DNA of 56,202 nt from NCBI RefSeq assembly GCF_000794385.1, contig NZ_JTJB01000029.1, forward strand, positions 1-56,202, in the 5' to 3' direction. The notes beneath the pieces are model-generated. The model saw only the letters and a list, made by a program, of their open reading frames with translations. It was not told the DNA's origin and ran no database searches. A program made the position numbers and the translations under genes. Source of the stretch: Thermus sp. 2.9. GTDB taxonomy: Bacteria; Deinococcota; Deinococci; Deinococcales; Thermaceae. Below are positions 54,081-56,202 of the stretch, one piece after another (positions within the stretch are counted from its first letter, which is position 1; every line of letters begins with the position of its first letter).

Positions 54081-55638
54081 CTGGACGGCCGGGGAGTTGG
54101 CCGAGGCCTTCCGCTACGCCACGGACTGGTTCCGGGTGTACGTGGAAGAGCTCAACGCCTTAAACGTCTATCCCGTGCCCGACGGGGACACGGGCACCAA
54201 CATGCACCTCACCCTGCAGTCGGCCCGGCGGGAGCTGGACCTGGCGGACACCACCAAGATGGCGGAGGTGGCCCGGGCCATCGCCTACGGGAGCCTCTTG
54301 GGAGCCCGGGGGAATAGCGGGGTAATCCTTTCCCAGATCCTGAAGGGTTTTACCGAGGCCATCCGCAAGAAGGAGGTCCTGGACCCCCCCACCCTGGTGG
54401 AGGCCTTGCGCCTGGGCGCGGAAACGGGCTACAAGGCGGTGATGAAGCCGGTGGAGGGCACTATCCTCACCGTGGCCAAGGCGGCGGGGGAGGGGGCTAG
54501 GGGGGAGACCCTCGAGGCCGTTCTGGACTCCGCCCTTCAGGCGGCCCGGGAGGCCCTGGCCCGCACCCCAGAGCTCCTTCCTGTACTTAAGCAGGCGGGG
54601 GTGGTGGACGCCGGGGGAGCGGGGTATGTGCGCTTTTTGGAGGGCATACAGGGCTACGCCCTCAAGCTTCCCCTTCCCGAGCCCCCCAAGGTGGAGCGCT
54701 ACGCCCAGACCGCCTTCGCCACCGAGGAGTTCGGCTACTGCACCGAGTTCCTCATGGAAGGGGTGGAGGTGCCCATAGAGAGGATCCGGGAGGCGGTGGC
54801 CCCCTTCGGGGACTCCTTGCTGGTGGTGGGGGCGGAGGGGTACGTGAAGGGGCACATCCACACCGACGACCCCGACGGCCTCTTGGCCGCCGTGGCCCGC
54901 TTTGGCCGCATGGTGCGGACCAAGGTGGAGGACATGACCGAGCAGCACACGGAGATCCTGGCCATGGCCGGGGCGGCGGAGGTGCCCCCGCCTCCCACGG
55001 GCCTGGTGGCCGTGGCCTTGGGCCACGGGGTGGCCCGGGTCTTCCGCAGCCTGGGGGCCCGGGTGGTGGCGGGGGGGCAGACGCAAAACCCCAGCGTGGA
55101 GGACCTCCTTTCCGCCATCAAAAGCGTCCCGAGCCCCAAGGTGGTCCTCTTGCCCAACAGCCCCAACGTCTTCCTGGCGGCGGAGGAGGCGGCCAGGCTG
55201 GCCAAGGAGGCGGGCAAGGAGGTGTACGTCCTAAAGACCCGCACCCTGGGCCAGGGCCTGGCGGCGGCGGTGCGCTACCTGCCCGAGGCGGAGCCCGAGG
55301 AGCTCCTTCCCGAGATGGAGGAGGCGGCCAAGGGGGCCGCGACCTTGGAGGTCACCTGGGCCAGCCGGGACGCCGAGGTGGACGGGCTTAAGGTCCTGAA
55401 GGATAAGCCCATAGGCCTCCTGGACGGAAAGCTCGTCCTGGTGGGGGAGACGCCGGAAGAGGTCTTGGAGGGCCTGGTGCGCTTGGCCAAGGAGGGGAAG
55501 GAGGTCCTCACCCTCTTCCTGGGCCCCAACACCCCCAAGGAGAAGGCGGAGGCGGTGGCCGCCCGTTTCCCCGAGCTGGCGGTGGAGATCCTGCCGGGGG
55601 GGCCCGACCTTTACGCCTACCTGGGGGTCTTGGAGTAG
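54073..55638 (+). CDS. FakA-like fatty acid kinase (DhaL-DegV-linked)
   Basis: A 521-aa protein: the N-terminal DhaL-type ATP-binding domain (1-200; NVYPVPDGDTGTNMHLTL, LLGARGNSGVILSQIL, DAGGAGY) and a middle and C-terminal region (FGYCTEFLMEG, GHIHTDDPDGLLAA, GQTQNPSVEDLL) matching FakA. FakA phosphorylates fatty acids bound by DegV-like FakB; no FakB is in the window. GTG start within the Asp23 gene end. An arrangement Asp23-FakA is conserved in many bacteria. Confidence 0.9.
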   Translation: MASWTAGELAEAFRYATDWFRVYVEELNALNVYPVPDGDTGTNMHLTLQSARRELDLADTTKMAEVARAIAYGSLLGARGNSGVILSQILKGFTEAIRKKEVLDPPTLVEALRLGAETGYKAVMKPVEGTILTVAKAAGEGARGETLEAVLDSALQAAREALARTPELLPVLKQAGVVDAGGAGYVRFLEGIQGYALKLPLPEPPKVERYAQTAFATEEFGYCTEFLMEGVEVPIERIREAVAPFGDSLLVVGAEGYVKGHIHTDDPDGLLAAVARFGRMVRTKVEDMTEQHTEILAMAGAAEVPPPPTGLVAVALGHGVARVFRSLGARVVAGGQTQNPSVEDLLSAIKSVPSPKVVLLPNSPNVFLAAEEAARLAKEAGKEVYVLKTRTLGQGLAAAVRYLPEAEPEELLPEMEEAAKGAATLEVTWASRDAEVDGLKVLKDKPIGLLDGKLVLVGETPEEVLEGLVRLAKEGKEVLTLFLGPNTPKEKAEAVAARFPELAVEILPGGPDLYAYLGVLE

Positions 55639-55660
55639 CTAAAGGAAGTGCTAAGCCTTG

Positions 55661-55701
55661 CCCCCTTTCCCGAGGGGTACCCTGAGGGGAAAGGGGGTTT
55701 T
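55661..55701 (+). terminator. Terminator-like hairpin that covers the next ribosome site
   Basis: CCCCCTTTCCC (55661-55671) pairs perfectly with GGGAAAGGGGG (55687-55697), an 11-bp stem with a 15-nt loop, then TTTT (55698-55701) and at once the ATG at 55702. It is a good terminator for the FakA operon. Its 3' arm is the only purine-rich ribosome site of the following gene, so folding would also block translation. Confidence 0.75.
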
Positions 55702-56202
55702 ATGTGGCGCTTGGGTTTGGCGTGGCTTTTGCTTGGGACCTTGGTGGGGTGCGGCCTGGAGGGCACGCCCCCAGCGGGCGAAGACTTGCCGGTGGGGAGC
55801 TACGCCATCGCCGAGCTTCCTGCGGCCCGGGAAAGCGGGGGCCAGCTGCAGCCGGGGGTGAAGGTGTACCGCATCGCCCCCCAGGGGGATGGCGCCATCC
55901 AGGTGGCGGCGGTTTCCTCCACCTTGGGGCTTAGCGCCAGGCTCCGCCTTGTCCTCCTGGACGCCCGGGGGGTGGTGCAGGCGGTGAGCGTGGCCCGCTA
56001 TTGGTTCGCTGCTTCCTCTGCCCTTGCCCCCTTGGCCCTTTCTCCCTAGATCACCTTAGACCCCGGCTACCGCCTGAACTTCAAAGGCGTGGCGGGGGAA
56101 AGCTACTACCTCCGGGTGGAAAACTACGCCCTAAGCCCAGACCGGGTTACCCTCTACGCCGATCCCTTCACGCCCAACCCCGCGGGGCAAGGGGAAGCCT
56201 TC
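55702..56202 (+). pseudogene. Lipoprotein gene with in-frame amber codon, cut by the window edge
   Basis: From ATG 55702 the product starts MWRLGLAWLLLGTLVGCG, a lipoprotein signal with lipobox LVGC (Cys17). The mature part has short beta segments (AIQVAAVSSTLGLSARLRLVLLD). A TAG at 56047-56049 interrupts the frame, but coding continues in the same frame (ITLDPGYRLNFKGVAGESYYLRVENYAL...) to the window's end, with no length change. This is a point nonsense mutation or a base error. I do not know the family; the second part resembles a PPC-type or jellyroll domain. The true 3' end is outside the window. Confidence 0.7.

Noticed and set aside
56047..56049. Amber codon read as pyrrolysine or a suppressed stop
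   Set aside because: No pyrrolysine genes are in the window, and Thermus is not known to use it; a nonsense change or base error is simpler.

Overview
The window is chromosomal DNA from a member of the genus Thermus. It has very high GC and strong G/C bias at third codon positions, genes are packed tightly on both strands with frequent 1-10 nt overlaps, and the L10, L7/L12, GyrB, HPRT, proline dehydrogenase and P5C dehydrogenase proteins closely match what I know from T. thermophilus and T. aquaticus. The TaqI-like restriction system points the same way. The species is not decided, because the endonuclease is clearly diverged from TaqI itself. No rRNA, tRNA, CRISPR array, insertion sequence or origin is visible, and no stretch longer than 300 bases lacks a gene. 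|| Layout. 1-1150: rplJ-rplL with promoter, L10-type autoregulatory leader and terminator. 1150-4800: ubiX, an acyl-CoA dehydrogenase, an SDR and an alanyl-tRNA editing protein. 4800-7100: a small ORF coupled to a pseudouridine synthase, a possible gene remnant, a frameshifted VanW-like gene and a small cupin. 7089-12000 (minus): topA, then an alanine-dehydrogenase-like protein and a CoA-transferase. 12000-20450 (plus): DUF456 protein, thioredoxin-fold protein, lgt, glmU, tatA-tatC, chorismate mutase/DAHP synthase, polyferredoxin, FAD dehydrogenase, methylmalonyl-CoA epimerase and a VanZ-like protein. 20400-26600 (minus): an SDR, then lptF/G-lptG/F-lptD-lipoprotein, an envelope transport operon joined by three GTGA overlaps. 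26600-33400: a stress-protein-like gene, alcohol dehydrogenase, SCP2-like protein, HAD-like protein, hrpB and gyrB. 33400-37060: a membrane protein, then a TaqI-type restriction endonuclease and methyltransferase set directly after kbl. 37165-39700: a ParB-like protein, then a CsgG-like lipoprotein and a secreted partner. 39700-42912: a GntR regulator with the two enzymes of proline catabolism. 42940-46054: a trp attenuator and trpE-trpG-trpD. 46051-51640 (minus): purA, aldo/keto reductase, queuosine-precursor transporter, hpt, rluB-like, enoyl-CoA hydratase and SDR. 51688-end: truB, ald, Asp23/Gls24, FakA-like kinase and an interrupted lipoprotein. || Signals between genes are rich. Most transcription units start with a -10 hexamer of the form TANNNT placed 5-8 nt before the start codon, so the mRNAs should be leaderless. 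The -10 box often overlaps the previous gene's end, and at 4794-4800 one box serves both strands. The trp operon has a leaderless leader peptide with tandem Trp codons and a complete attenuator. The csgG-like promoter is followed at +1 by two identical 11-mers 20 bp apart. Three genes (VanW-like, trpE, trpD) are broken by single-base changes in homopolymers and a fourth by an in-frame amber codon. The homopolymer pattern looks more like assembly error than decay, though the sequence alone cannot settle it. || The parts most worth following up are the TaqI-like system, the csgG-like pair with its repeat operator, the Lpt operon with an unassigned co-translated lipoprotein, the alanine-dehydrogenase paralogue lacking its catalytic lysine, and the terminator-like hairpin that hides the ribosome site of the last gene.
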